From UBA6168 sp039819485 (GTDB lineage: Bacteria > Bacteroidota > Bacteroidia > Chitinophagales > Saprospiraceae), in assembly GCA_039819485.1 (NCBI GenBank), contig JBCBRY010000021.1, forward strand, positions 24,868 to 88,867: DNA of 64,000 nucleotides, read 5' to 3'. A program made the position numbers and the translations under genes. This document shows positions 8,306-17,115 of the stretch, one piece after another. The notes under the pieces are model-generated. The model was not told where the DNA came from, made no database searches, and worked only from the letters and a program-made list of their open reading frames with translations. Position 1 is the first letter of the stretch. The number at the start of each line of letters is the position of its first letter.

Positions 8306-10516
8306 TTAGTTCGCCATTTCCGACATAAACTTCAGCCGTACCAGTTGAATTTCCTCCAGTTCGTAATCGTCGTCTTTCAGTTCACGGAAAGCTGCTTCGG
8401 GGTCATCCGTTTCAGCTTCCATGAAATACTCGTATAGTTCTTCGATGATGGCGTCATCCAGGGTGTCTTCCAGGTAATAGTCGATGTTCACCTTGGTGCC
8501 GGAAGATACGATGGCTTCCAGTTCTTCCATTAGTTCATATTCTTTCAAGTTGTTCTGGCGGGCGATTTCCGGTAGCGACAATTTTTTATCAATGGCCTGA
8601 ATGATGGCCACTTTCATTTTCGATTTGTTCGCCACCTGTTTGATGACCACATCCGTTGGACGGTCTATTTCATTGGCCTCTACATACTCGGCGATCATTT
8701 CGAGGAACGGACGGGCATAACGCATGGCCTTGCCACTGCTGACCCCTTGGATCTTGGTCATGTCGTCCATTGAGATTGGGTACTGGGTAGCCATGTCTTC
8801 GAGCGACGGGTCCTGGAAAATAACGTAGGGTGGGACATTTTTTTGCTTGGCCACCCGGCGGCGCAGGTCTTTGAGCATTTTTACCAGGGTCTCATCCAGG
8901 ACGGCATTTTTGCCACCGCCATCGTATTCGACTTCCTGGTTGTCGTAGTCGAGGTTGATCGGAATTTCAATGTCAAACGGCTTGTCCAAAAAAGCGAGAC
9001 CTTTTTCGGTCATTTTTAAAACACCGTACGTTTCGATATCCTTCCGGATCAGTTCATTGAGCATGCCGTGGCGGAATACGGAATGCCAGAATATTTCTTC
9101 TTTGTCTTTTCCCTGGCCGAACCCCTGCCGCTTGTTGAAGCGGTAGTCTTTCATTTCCTTCGTCTGCTTGCCCATGACGAAATCCACCAAAGTTTTTATC
9201 TTATAATTTTCCTCCAGTATTTGCAACGATTCCAGGGCGATTTTCATCTCGTTGGTCACTTTGACTTTGTCCTTGGGGTTTTTGCAATTGTCGCACATGT
9301 CACTGCAATCGGCTTCGCTGAATTCTTCGCCAAAATAAAACAAAAGGAAGCGGCGGCGGCAGCCGGTGGTTTCCACATAAGCCATGACTTCCTGCATGAG
9401 CTGTGAACTCATTTCCCGTTCGGCCACTGGCTTGTCGCGCAGGAACTTTTCCAGCTTGGCCATGTCCTTGTAAGAGAAAAATGCCACGCAGCGGCCCTCC
9501 AGGCCGTCCCTTCCGGCACGACCGGTTTCCTGGTAGTAATTCTCAATACTTTTTGGCATGTTGTAATGGATGACAAAACGCACGTCGGGTTTGTCGATCC
9601 CCATTCCAAAGGCGATGGTGGCGACGATCACGTCCACATCTTCCATCAAAAAAGCATCCTGGGTGGCGGAGCGGGTTTTGGCATCGAGGCCTGCATGGTA
9701 AGGAGCAGCTTTGATGCCGTTCACATTGAGGACCTGGGCAATTTCTTCAGTCGATTTTCTTGCCTGTACATAAATGATCCCGGACTGGTTGGGAATGGTT
9801 TTGATGATCTGGACAATCTGCTTGAAGGTGGCATCTTTTTTCCCTTTTGGCCGCACTTCGTAGAAAAGGTTATCCCGGTTGAAAGAAGATATGAAGATGT
9901 TCACATCGTCCATGTGCAGGTTTTTTACAATGTCCGATTGCACTTTCGGGGTGGCAGTGGCAGTCAGGGCGATGATCGGGATGTCGGGATTGATGGCGTC
10001 GATCATTTCCCGGATGCGCCTGTATTCGGGGCGGAAATCATGGCCCCATTCGGAAATACAGTGGGCTTCATCGACGGCAACAAAGGAGATGTTGGCATTC
10101 TTAAAAAACTGGATATTTTCTTCTTTGGTCAATGTTTCCGGGGCCACATAGAGCATTTTGGTTTTGCCGTCCACAATGTCGGCCTTCACTTCCTTCATCT
10201 GTACCCGGGTGAGGGAAGAGTTCAGGAAATGGGCAACACTGTCGCTTTGGCCATATCCCCGGATGCTGTCCACCTGGTTTTTCATCAGGGCGATGAGCGG
10301 GGAGATGATGAGTGCAGTACCTTCCTGCATGAGTGCAGGTAATTGGTAACAAAGAGATTTGCCACCGCCAGTGGGCATGATGACAAACGTATCTTTTTTA
10401 TCGAGAACGCTTTGGACTATTTTTTCCTGTTTGCCTTTAAAGGAATCAAAACCAAAATATTTGTGGAGGGCTTCGTGGAGGTTGTTCTGTACAAGTGCTT
10501 TTTCCGCTACCATCAT
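8306..10516 (-). CDS. recQ: ATP-dependent DNA helicase RecQ
   Basis: A 736-residue superfamily 2 helicase. Walker A MPTGGGKS is at residues 47-54, the DEAH box at 149-152 followed by CISEWGHDFRPEYRRIR, and motif VI is QETGRAGRDGLEGRC. The RecQ C-terminal zinc site is represented by CRRRFLLFYFGE, then CSDMCDNC. A winged-helix region follows, then an HRDC domain (RRRVAKQKNVPPYVIFQDPSLEDMA region) and an acidic C-terminal extension. The enzyme unwinds branched DNA in recombination and repair. Two adjacent ATGs give MMVAEKAL; either could be used. The 545 bases upstream are non-coding and shared with the divergent kdsD. Confidence 0.97.
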   Translation of the reverse strand: MMVAEKALVQNNLHEALHKYFGFDSFKGKQEKIVQSVLDKKDTFVIMPTGGGKSLCYQLPALMQEGTALIISPLIALMKNQVDSIRGYGQSDSVAHFLNSSLTRVQMKEVKADIVDGKTKMLYVAPETLTKEENIQFFKNANISFVAVDEAHCISEWGHDFRPEYRRIREMIDAINPDIPIIALTATATPKVQSDIVKNLHMDDVNIFISSFNRDNLFYEVRPKGKKDATFKQIVQIIKTIPNQSGIIYVQARKSTEEIAQVLNVNGIKAAPYHAGLDAKTRSATQDAFLMEDVDVIVATIAFGMGIDKPDVRFVIHYNMPKSIENYYQETGRAGRDGLEGRCVAFFSYKDMAKLEKFLRDKPVAEREMSSQLMQEVMAYVETTGCRRRFLLFYFGEEFSEADCSDMCDNCKNPKDKVKVTNEMKIALESLQILEENYKIKTLVDFVMGKQTKEMKDYRFNKRQGFGQGKDKEEIFWHSVFRHGMLNELIRKDIETYGVLKMTEKGLAFLDKPFDIEIPINLDYDNQEVEYDGGGKNAVLDETLVKMLKDLRRRVAKQKNVPPYVIFQDPSLEDMATQYPISMDDMTKIQGVSSGKAMRYARPFLEMIAEYVEANEIDRPTDVVIKQVANKSKMKVAIIQAIDKKLSLPEIARQNNLKEYELMEELEAIVSSGTKVNIDYYLEDTLDDAIIEELYEYFMEAETDDPEAAFRELKDDDYELEEIQLVRLKFMSEMAN

Positions 10517-11049
10517 TTTCGCTGATGTTTTATTAAAATTGAATAGTTAGGATATTTTTATTTGGTCTAAAAGGTTACGTCAAGAACGGTAGAAAGATTT
10601 TCTGGTTTAAAAAATTCGATTGATAAATGTAGTTAAAAATCCCGTTTTCAAAAAAATACTTAAGGGAAAAGATTGAGGAGAGCTTTTGTCGGTCCTTTGT
10701 TTTAGAAGGATTGTGCAATATACCTGTCTATAGTGTCTCGAATAAAACGTTTTTAGCCTTGAAAAACATATGTTATTTTAATAAAAAATAAATATGTTTT
10801 TTCAAAAAGCAGCCAAAAGTAAAAATTAACGACTGAAATACAAAATAAATTATCGAAACTGGCGCAGCATAAATTATTGCTGAAAATAAAATTCTTGACC
10901 TGTGTGTTGATGGCTGTTTTTGGTTTGGCCAATGCAGTCTTTTTTAAAACAATCTACCGTTCTGTCGTTTCAAATATTCTTTTTTTTGGTTTGAAGTCAA
11001 AAGTCTTGATGTATGGCCGGGCGCAGGAGGAGTTTTAATGTGCTAACTG
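10517..11049. other. non-coding gap between divergent recQ and kdsD
   Basis: An A/T-rich stretch of over 500 bases. I see no conserved reading frame, RNA gene or repeat apart from a local A/T-rich inverted word pair around ACATATGTTATTTTAAT and AAATATGTTTTTT near 10767-10803. It must hold the promoters of recQ and kdsD. Confidence 0.5.
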
Positions 11050-11057
11050 TACCTTTG
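11050..11057 (+). promoter_or_regulatory. Bacteroidota -7 box upstream of kdsD
   Basis: TACCTTTG matches the Bacteroidota sigma-ABfr consensus TAnnTTTG and lies only a few bases before the ATG at 11062, which implies a very short leader. The -33 TTTG box is not clearly recognisable. Confidence 0.5.
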
Positions 11058-11061
11058 CCTT

Positions 11062-12045
11062 ATGCAAAACACCGACCACTCATCGGCTATCCTAAAGTCT
11101 GCAAGACAGACATTGGACATTGAAATAGCAGCGTTGCAGGACCTGCGCGAAAGTATTGATGGTCATTTTGCCCGCGTGGTTGACCTGATTCACGGTGCGC
11201 AAGGAAGGGTCGTGGTTTCGGGCATCGGCAAGAGTGCCATCGTGGCCCAAAAGATCGTTGCTACTTTTAATTCTACCGGAACGCCGGCACTTTTCATGCA
11301 TGCAGCCGATGCCATCCACGGCGACCTTGGTATGATCCAGCCTGAAGACATCTTGATCTGCTTGAGTAAAAGTGGTTCTACTGCTGAAATAAAAGTACTG
11401 GTACCACTTGTGAAGAGCAGAGGGGTGGCCGTGGTCGGCGTGGTCAGTCAAAAGGACTGCTGGCTTGGGCGACAGGCTGATTACCTTGTACATATTCCCA
11501 TTTCCAAGGAGGCCGATCCCAACGACCTGGCCCCCACGGCCAGTACCACGGCCCAGATGGCCTTGGGGGACGCGCTGGCCATTTCTTTGTTGTCCTTGCG
11601 TGGGTTCCAGCCCAGTGATTTTGCAGAATTTCATCCCGGCGGTGTTTTGGGAAAACAATTGTATTTGCGGGTAAGTGACCTGTATCCGCAAAATGAACGA
11701 CCTGCCGTTTTTGCCCAAACAAAAATACCGGCAGTGATGCTGGAAATGACGGGCAAACGGCTGGGCTGCGCAGTGGTCTTAAGTGAAGAAGATCAGGTCG
11801 TCGGAATTATTACGGACGGTGATTTGCGGAGAAAACTGGAACAACAAGGTGACAGGGGCATTTTCCATTTGAGTGCCGGAGAAATCATGGGCCGATCTCC
11901 AAAAACCATCCAGGCCGACGCCCTCGCCGTCAAAGCCCTCGAACTCATGCGGGCCAACAGCATCACTCAATTAATAGTGTTAAAAGGCGAAAATTACGTT
12001 GGTGTGGTACACTTGCATGACCTGGTGCGGGAGGGGCTGGTTTAA
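11062..12045 (+). CDS. kdsD: D-arabinose 5-phosphate isomerase (KdsD/KpsF/GutQ family)
   Basis: A 327-residue protein with an N-terminal SIS sugar-isomerase domain (GIGKSAIVAQKIVATFNSTGTPALF, then LICLSKSGSTAEI) and two C-terminal CBS domains (GKRLGCAVVLSEEDQVVGIITDGDLRR and ALELMRANSITQLIVLKGENYVGVVHLHDL). It interconverts ribulose 5-phosphate and arabinose 5-phosphate, the first step to KDO for lipopolysaccharide, and so pairs functionally with hldD about 4 kb away. The family length is about 320-330, so it is complete. The stop codon directly abuts a TTGATAA heptamer array. Confidence 0.96.
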   Translation: MQNTDHSSAILKSARQTLDIEIAALQDLRESIDGHFARVVDLIHGAQGRVVVSGIGKSAIVAQKIVATFNSTGTPALFMHAADAIHGDLGMIQPEDILICLSKSGSTAEIKVLVPLVKSRGVAVVGVVSQKDCWLGRQADYLVHIPISKEADPNDLAPTASTTAQMALGDALAISLLSLRGFQPSDFAEFHPGGVLGKQLYLRVSDLYPQNERPAVFAQTKIPAVMLEMTGKRLGCAVVLSEEDQVVGIITDGDLRRKLEQQGDRGIFHLSAGEIMGRSPKTIQADALAVKALELMRANSITQLIVLKGENYVGVVHLHDLVREGLV

Positions 12046-12080
12046 TTGATAATTGATAATTGATAACTTATACTTGATAA
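12046..12080 (+). repeat. heptamer array (TTGATAA)n
   Basis: TTGATAA three times, a variant CTTATAC, and TTGATAA again, exactly period 7. It starts at the base after the kdsD stop and ends on the ATG of the next gene. Confidence 0.9.
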
Positions 12081-13237
12081 TGAAAAATGGAGAAGGTCTT
12101 ATAACCTACGGCTTAATAAGGGGAAAGACGAGCGTGTTAATATTTTTCCTTTTTCCTTTTTCCTTTTTCCTTTTTTTTCTTTCCTGTAATTATGAAAAAA
12201 GCACAAGTGCTGTGCCGGCTTTTTATCATTGGCAGACCCACCTGGAAATTACACCTGCGGAGCGCCGATTAATGGACTTGTTAAATGTCCAAAAATTGTA
12301 CGTTAAATATTTTGATATAGATTTAGATGGAAACAGCCAGCCCGTTCCTCATGCGGTAGTCGATATAAATGGGGAGTTGTTAGATGAAACTGTCATCGTT
12401 CCCACCGTATTCATTACCCACCGTACTTTTAAAAGTATTTCCAAAAAAAATATTGAACAATTAGCCAGCCGTATATTTAAAAAAATAAATGAAATAAATA
12501 ACCGCCTCTATCCCACTGCGAACTATTTGCCAACCGAAATCCAATTTGACTGTGACTGGACCCCAACCACCCGCGAAAATTATTTTTATTTTTTAGAATG
12601 TTTCAATTCAAAATTCAAAACTCAAAACTCAAATGGAGTGAAGCGACATCCCGCACCGAGAGGTCGGGAACTTTCTTCCACCATCCGCCTTCACCAGTTT
12701 AAATACCCTGAACAGACCGGCGTGCCTCCGGTGGACAAAGGGATGCTCATGTTTTATAATGTCGGAAATCTGGAAAATTGGGAAACCGGAAATTCAATTC
12801 TGGAAATGCCCACGGCCGAAAAATACCTGACACCCGGTACCCAGTATCCCATCCCACTTGATTGTGCATTGCCAATATTTAAATGGGGCGTGGTTTTCCG
12901 AAACGGCGAGCTCGTTTATTTAATAAATAATTTAAGTCGGAATGCTGTCGCAGATACTTCCCGTTTTTTTAACATAAATAAAAACAGATATGCGGTAAAA
13001 AAAAGTACCTATCTTAAAGGGTATTATCTGTACAAAGACGATTTAATCCGCCTCGAAAAAATAGATGCAGCGTTACTGGATGCTGCTGGAGCAAAACTTG
13101 CTGAATTTCAAAAATCTATTAAGTCTGCAGGTAGCAACACAGGCAGTCAGAGAACTATTTCTTTTTATCATTTGGACACCACAACGCTGGCATCGTTTCA
13201 ATATGAAGATTTTAAAAAAGTGATCGATCGGTTTTGA
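12080..13237 (+). CDS. conserved lipoprotein of unknown function with repeat-derived signal peptide and insertion
   Basis: About 385 residues from ATG 12080. A hydrophobic segment (FFLFPFSFFLFFLSC) ends in a lipobox-like cysteine, so an outer-membrane or periplasmic lipoprotein is likely. The body carries conserved-looking blocks (LYVKYFDID, VFITHRTF, EIQFDCDWTPTTRENYFYFL, TIRLHQFKYP, GVPPVDKGMLMFYN, YPIPLDCALPIFKWGVVFR) that I recognise as a conserved Bacteroidota hypothetical family without known function. The hydrophobic core is encoded by a TTTTTCC heptamer array, and residues about 176-197 by a second array plus a palindromic element (12607-12670). The stop TGA overlaps the ATG of the next gene, so the two are probably translationally coupled. 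The nearest start upstream at 12053 lies inside a repeat and is unlikely. Confidence 0.75.
   Translation: MKNGEGLITYGLIRGKTSVLIFFLFPFSFFLFFLSCNYEKSTSAVPAFYHWQTHLEITPAERRLMDLLNVQKLYVKYFDIDLDGNSQPVPHAVVDINGELLDETVIVPTVFITHRTFKSISKKNIEQLASRIFKKINEINNRLYPTANYLPTEIQFDCDWTPTTRENYFYFLECFNSKFKTQNSNGVKRHPAPRGRELSSTIRLHQFKYPEQTGVPPVDKGMLMFYNVGNLENWETGNSILEMPTAEKYLTPGTQYPIPLDCALPIFKWGVVFRNGELVYLINNLSRNAVADTSRFFNINKNRYAVKKSTYLKGYYLYKDDLIRLEKIDAALLDAAGAKLAEFQKSIKSAGSNTGSQRTISFYHLDTTTLASFQYEDFKKVIDRF
12143..12179 (+). repeat. heptamer array (TTTTTCC)n encoding a signal-peptide core
   Basis: Four clean TTTTTCC units and a longer T-rich end. Because 7 is not a multiple of 3 the array is read in all three phases, yet every phase gives Phe, Leu, Pro or Ser, so it makes a usable hydrophobic helix for the lipoprotein. 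Confidence 0.8.
12607..12670 (+). repeat. heptamer array plus palindromic element inside a coding region
   Basis: TTCAAAA, TTCAAAA, CTCAAAA, CTCAAAT (12607-12634), then GGAGTGAAGCGACATCCCG, CACC, loop GAGA, GGTCGGGAA. The stem TCCCG(c)ACC/GGTCGGGA is the same as in the copies at 6.3, 25.9 and 40.7 kb. It lies between FLECF and SSTIRLHQ of the lipoprotein. Confidence 0.8.
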
Positions 13238-15717
13238 TGCACGTCAGGGCATGGGTTGAAAAAGCGTTTAAAAATATTCCTTATTATTGTCCATTAAATA
13301 AAAAAGCAATGCACTGCAATATTTTTATAAGCACAGATATTTTGAATTTAAGAGGTAAGTTAAAATGGCTCCCTCAATTGATCTGTCTTATATTTTTGTT
13401 AGCCCCTTTTTCCGTTTCCAATGCCTGTGGCCCTCAGCCCTTTTCTTTTCACGGCTATACTTTTCTCAACCAAAATATTTTATTTAAAAAAGATAAAAAA
13501 GCAAATAAAAAGAAAGCGGTTGAAACGACTCCACCGGTCGTAGCTGTGTTTGACCAGTTTTACGGTAATTATTTTGCAAAAAACGATTCGGTCATCATCA
13601 ATGAAAATATTGCAGAGTGGGAGGAGCGGTACTGTGGTTTGGTAAAAAAAGCAGACCTCGAATTCATGGTTTATAAATCCGACACCACCGACCTGGAAAT
13701 ATTGTTGACCAACATGGGGAGCAAGTCGTTGCAGGTGCCGCTCCGTCTGCGGGGCAATTCTTTTGCGGAATATGTGTGGGAAAATAAATGCACCGAAAAC
13801 ATCGAATATCTGATCTTCGCCAAGCGGTGCGAAGTCCATGTGACCGCTGAAAGCAGTTGGGAAATATCCCGCCGCAATGTGCCGGCCATGCAGCATTTGA
13901 TAAAAACCGGGAGGAAAGCTTTCAACCGGACCAAGTCGCATTATATGCGCTTGCGGTATGCTTACCAAATTATTCGTTTGGCACATTATGCGGGACTGTA
14001 CGAGGAAACCTTGAATCTGTATGACAAGCTGTTGCCAAAAATAGACAAGTTCGAAAGCCGCTACGAAGAGAGCATTATTCCCTGGTGGATCGAAGGGCAC
14101 CGGGCCGGGGCGTTGTTAAAACGGAAGCGGCGGGCAGAAGCATCCTACCTGTACGCCAAAATATTCCGGTTTTGTCCCAGCCGCCGGCAATCGGCTTACC
14201 TGAGTTTTTCCATCCAAACCGACGAAGAATGGGCCGATTGCCTGAAGCTCTGCCAGTCCGACGAAGAGCGGGCCATGATCTATGCCATCCGGGCCTCCAA
14301 CCCGAAAAGCAGGGCGGTGGAAGAAATGGCGGCCATCTATCGGCTCGATCCTGCCAACCCTCAGTTGGAGCCATTGCTGCTTCAGGAAATCCGTAAGATA
14401 GAACGGCATTTGTTAGGGCTGAAATTCAACCACAGGCGGAAGGAAAACAAGAGGCGGTACGGCGTCCCTGTAGCCGGTATTGAGAACTATGCCATTGATT
14501 TACAGGAATTTGTCAGGAAAGTGAGGTCGGAGACGAAAGTGCCCCGTCCCAATCTTTGGCTGATCACGGAAGGCTATCTGGAGTTTCTCGCCGGTGATTT
14601 TTACGCTGCCGAAAAAACGTTCACGGAAGCGGCGAGAAAAGTGGAAGACGAAGTACTGAAAGAACAATTGGACGCCTTTCTGCTGGCCATGGAAATTGCC
14701 AAGTTTGACAAGCCGACCTCCAGGGTGGAAGACATGGCCTACGCCATCATGAAAGAGAATGAACTGTACCGCCGGTACCCCAGTTTCCAATCCTATCTGC
14801 GCGACAAGATGCGCTACCTCTATGAAGAGGCCGGCCAGGATAGCAAAGCACTGCTCACCTACAGCAACTTGCAGATCCTCCAGGTCAATCCCGTACCAAA
14901 TATGGTGGACGAGCTCCTGGCGGTACTGCAAAAACCGGAACGCACCCAACTGGAACGGTTGCTCACCGAACGTTTTTCTGTCAGTGACCTGCTCGACCTG
15001 AAGGCTATCTACATGATGGGCGAAGGGCAGATGGAAGCGGCGGCGCAATTCTACGCGCGCATCCCTGCCACAGAGTGGTCGAAATATGGCGAGTACAATC
15101 CTTTTATTGAAAATTTTCATGACCTCGTGAATATTGACAGCAGCAAAGATTCGCTCACGCAAACGGTCAGCCTCAACCGGGGCGACCTGATCAATACCTT
15201 ATTGGAGTTGGAGTTTCAGGCCAAAGGCAATCCGGAAAAGGCGCCTATCTATTATTATAAACTGGGGCTCGCCCATTACAACATGAGTTACTTTGGCTAC
15301 GAGTGGAAGGCCATGGACTATTTCCGCAGCGGTACCACCTGGAATAAACTGGACAAAAGCCGGAGAGGGGCCTACCCGTATTGGGAGTATCCGCTCGGCA
15401 ACCGGGAAAACACAGATGTGTCCCGTGCCCTTTTCTTTTTTGAAAAGGCCCGGCTCATGGCCAAAACATCGGAGCTTAAAGCCAAAGCAACTTTTCAGGC
15501 CGCCCGCTGTGAGCAGAAACTGTTTTTTATGAGTGATTTGTACCAGCCACCGCCCTGCTGCAATAATATTCCCCTGCTGCCACAGGAATATCTCTATAAT
15601 TTCGACCGGTTGAAAAATGAATTTTCGGAAACGGATTTTTATGAGTGGATCATCGAGGAGTGCCAGTATTTTGCAGCGTATGCGAGGAGGGGCAGGGCGA
15701 TAGATGGTAGATGGTAG
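13237..15717 (+). CDS. exported TPR-like helical protein of unknown function
   Basis: Up to 826 residues from the ATG at 13237, which overlaps the stop of the preceding lipoprotein gene (TGATG). A second start at 13309 would place the hydrophobic segment WLPQLICLIFLLAPFSVSNA nearer the N-terminus, so it is the better start for export. After the signal sequence the mature protein begins CGPQPFSFHGYTFL. The rest is largely helical with TPR-like pairs (LRYAYQIIRLAHYAGLYEETL, AEASYLYAKIF, YLEFLAGDFYAAEKTFTEAA, APIYYYKLGLAHYNMSYFGYEWKAMDYF). I know it only as a conserved Bacteroidota partner of the upstream lipoprotein type. The last codons and the stop lie inside a TAGATGG heptamer array. Confidence 0.75.
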   Translation: MHVRAWVEKAFKNIPYYCPLNKKAMHCNIFISTDILNLRGKLKWLPQLICLIFLLAPFSVSNACGPQPFSFHGYTFLNQNILFKKDKKANKKKAVETTPPVVAVFDQFYGNYFAKNDSVIINENIAEWEERYCGLVKKADLEFMVYKSDTTDLEILLTNMGSKSLQVPLRLRGNSFAEYVWENKCTENIEYLIFAKRCEVHVTAESSWEISRRNVPAMQHLIKTGRKAFNRTKSHYMRLRYAYQIIRLAHYAGLYEETLNLYDKLLPKIDKFESRYEESIIPWWIEGHRAGALLKRKRRAEASYLYAKIFRFCPSRRQSAYLSFSIQTDEEWADCLKLCQSDEERAMIYAIRASNPKSRAVEEMAAIYRLDPANPQLEPLLLQEIRKIERHLLGLKFNHRRKENKRRYGVPVAGIENYAIDLQEFVRKVRSETKVPRPNLWLITEGYLEFLAGDFYAAEKTFTEAARKVEDEVLKEQLDAFLLAMEIAKFDKPTSRVEDMAYAIMKENELYRRYPSFQSYLRDKMRYLYEEAGQDSKALLTYSNLQILQVNPVPNMVDELLAVLQKPERTQLERLLTERFSVSDLLDLKAIYMMGEGQMEAAAQFYARIPATEWSKYGEYNPFIENFHDLVNIDSSKDSLTQTVSLNRGDLINTLLELEFQAKGNPEKAPIYYYKLGLAHYNMSYFGYEWKAMDYFRSGTTWNKLDKSRRGAYPYWEYPLGNRENTDVSRALFFFEKARLMAKTSELKAKATFQAARCEQKLFFMSDLYQPPPCCNNIPLLPQEYLYNFDRLKNEFSETDFYEWIIEECQYFAAYARRGRAIDGRW

Positions 15718-15721
15718 ATGG
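15701..15721 (+). repeat. heptamer array (TAGATGG)3
   Basis: Three exact TAGATGG units. The stop TAG of the preceding gene (15715-15717) is supplied by the third unit, so the tail IDGRW is repeat-encoded. Confidence 0.9.
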
Positions 15722-15753
15722 TTTTTATAATTCACTATTTAACGCAGGAATAA

Positions 15754-16407
15754 TTGTTGAAAAAGTTTTTAAAATATTTTATAAAAATTCTCGCTGGAAT
15801 ATTAATTCCAATTTTTGGTTATATTTTAACCGGATTGATTCTCTCCATTATTCCGACCAGCCCTGATTCGGTTAATTGTAAAAAAAATAAGGAAATATAC
15901 CTCACTACCAACGGTGTTCATTTGGATATCATAATTCCCACAAAATATTTGGAAAACAATTTAATTGAAATATTCAATGTGCCTGCCTCCGTAAATTATC
16001 TTTCTTTTGGCTGGGGCGACAAAGGGTTCTATTTGGAAACACCGACCTGGGACCAATTAAAATTTAGCGTAGCGGTCAACGCCGTTTTTTTTAAAAGTGA
16101 AACGGCCATGCATGTTACTCAATATAAATACCAGTCAGATCGTTGGAGCAAAATTGAATTATGTGAAGAGCAACTCCATGCATTGATCAATTATGTCATG
16201 GATTCTTTTGCAAAGAACAATGAATTACAGATTATGGAAATAGCCGGTGCTGGCTATTTTTCCAACGATAAATTTTATGAAGCGACCGGGAATTATTCTT
16301 GTTTGCGGACTTGCAATAATTGGGTTAATAAAGGATTAAAAAAAGCTGGAGTGAAAACATCCGTTTGGTCGCCATTTGATTTTGGTGTGTTGTACCACGT
16401 GGAATAA
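15754..16407 (+). CDS. DUF2459 (TIGR02117) family membrane-anchored protein
   Basis: About 217 residues. An N-terminal membrane segment (ILAGILIPIFGYILTGLILSIIP) is followed by a domain with LTTNGVHLDIIIP, FGWGDKGFYLETPTW, MHVTQYKY and NYSCLRTCNNWVNKGLKKAGV. This is the pattern of the TIGR02117/DUF2459 family, in which conserved His and Cys suggest a cysteine-hydrolase-like fold, though no reaction is assigned. A stop sits just upstream, so translation must start at TTG 15754 or TTG 15757; no ATG is available before the membrane segment. The gene follows the 13237 gene after 36 bases and may be in the same transcript. Confidence 0.8.
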   Translation: MLKKFLKYFIKILAGILIPIFGYILTGLILSIIPTSPDSVNCKKNKEIYLTTNGVHLDIIIPTKYLENNLIEIFNVPASVNYLSFGWGDKGFYLETPTWDQLKFSVAVNAVFFKSETAMHVTQYKYQSDRWSKIELCEEQLHALINYVMDSFAKNNELQIMEIAGAGYFSNDKFYEATGNYSCLRTCNNWVNKGLKKAGVKTSVWSPFDFGVLYHVE

Positions 16408-16458
16408 ACGCGCAATTGATTCCTTTAAAAAATAAATTTAAATGCCTTGTGCCAATCT

Positions 16459-16553
16459 CTCTGTTTCAACTCTATTTTCTTTTCCGTTTACTCCCTGTGT
16501 GACAAAAAATAACACAGCGCTGATGTGGAGGACTTAACAGCGTTGAAACAGAG
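16459..16553 (+). repeat. 95-bp palindromic element, copy 1
   Basis: Terminal inverted repeat CTCTGTTTCAACTCT at the left and AGCGTTGAAACAGAG at the right, 14 of 15 bases complementary. An inner inverted pair CTGTGT/ACACAG lies around ACAAAAAAT at 16495-16517. It ends 9 bases before the ATG of a GNAT gene. Confidence 0.85.
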
Positions 16554-16562
16554 GAAATTAAT

Positions 16563-17081
16563 ATGAAAAAATACAGAATAATAAATACGGAAATTTCTGA
16601 TCTGCCATTTATTTATTCCATGTTTGATGATGCTATTGTATATCAGCGTAGGAATAATTTTCCCGTTTGGGAAAATTATGACAAGGATATTTTAAATGTT
16701 GATATTGGAGAAAAAAGGCAATTTAAATTAGTCGATCCTGCCGGAGAGATTGCCTGTATTTTTACCATTTGTTTTGATGATAAAATAACCTGGCGGGAAC
16801 GGGACCAGGGAAATGCTGTTTACCTGCACCGAATCGTAGTTAATAAAAAATTCAAAGGGCAACGCTTGGTCGGGCAGATTTTGGAATGGTCGGTCAATTA
16901 TGTAAAGGAAAAAAATATTCCATTCGTCCGAATGGATACCTGGGCCGACAACCCAACGATCATCGCTTACTACCAGAGTTTTGGATTTGCCATCGTCGAA
17001 TATTTTACAAACCCGGATACAGACGAGTTGCCGGTGCAGGCGCGGGGCAACCGGGTCGTTCTTTTGGAATATAAAGTTTGA
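16563..17081 (+). CDS. GNAT family N-acetyltransferase
   Basis: A 172-residue protein. The acetyl-CoA-binding region is readable as LHRIVVNKKFKGQRLVGQIL (the V-x-x-x-x-(R/Q)-G-x-x-(V/I)-G loop), followed by VKEKNIPFVRMDTWADNP and IAYYQSFGFAIVEYF, the usual end of the fold. The family transfers an acetyl group from acetyl-CoA to an amine; the substrate cannot be deduced. The gene is bracketed by two 95-bp palindromic elements in opposite orientation, 9 bases before the ATG and 34 bases after the stop, which makes it look like a discrete cassette. Confidence 0.9.
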   Translation: MKKYRIINTEISDLPFIYSMFDDAIVYQRRNNFPVWENYDKDILNVDIGEKRQFKLVDPAGEIACIFTICFDDKITWRERDQGNAVYLHRIVVNKKFKGQRLVGQILEWSVNYVKEKNIPFVRMDTWADNPTIIAYYQSFGFAIVEYFTNPDTDELPVQARGNRVVLLEYKV

Positions 17082-17115
17082 AAAATAATACCCAATTAAA
17101 TTCTTGTAATAACCA

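Noticed and set aside
9566..10342. Plus-strand reading frame of 258 codons
   Set aside because: It is opposite the helicase core of recQ; the His- and Gly-rich translation is a typical antisense artefact.
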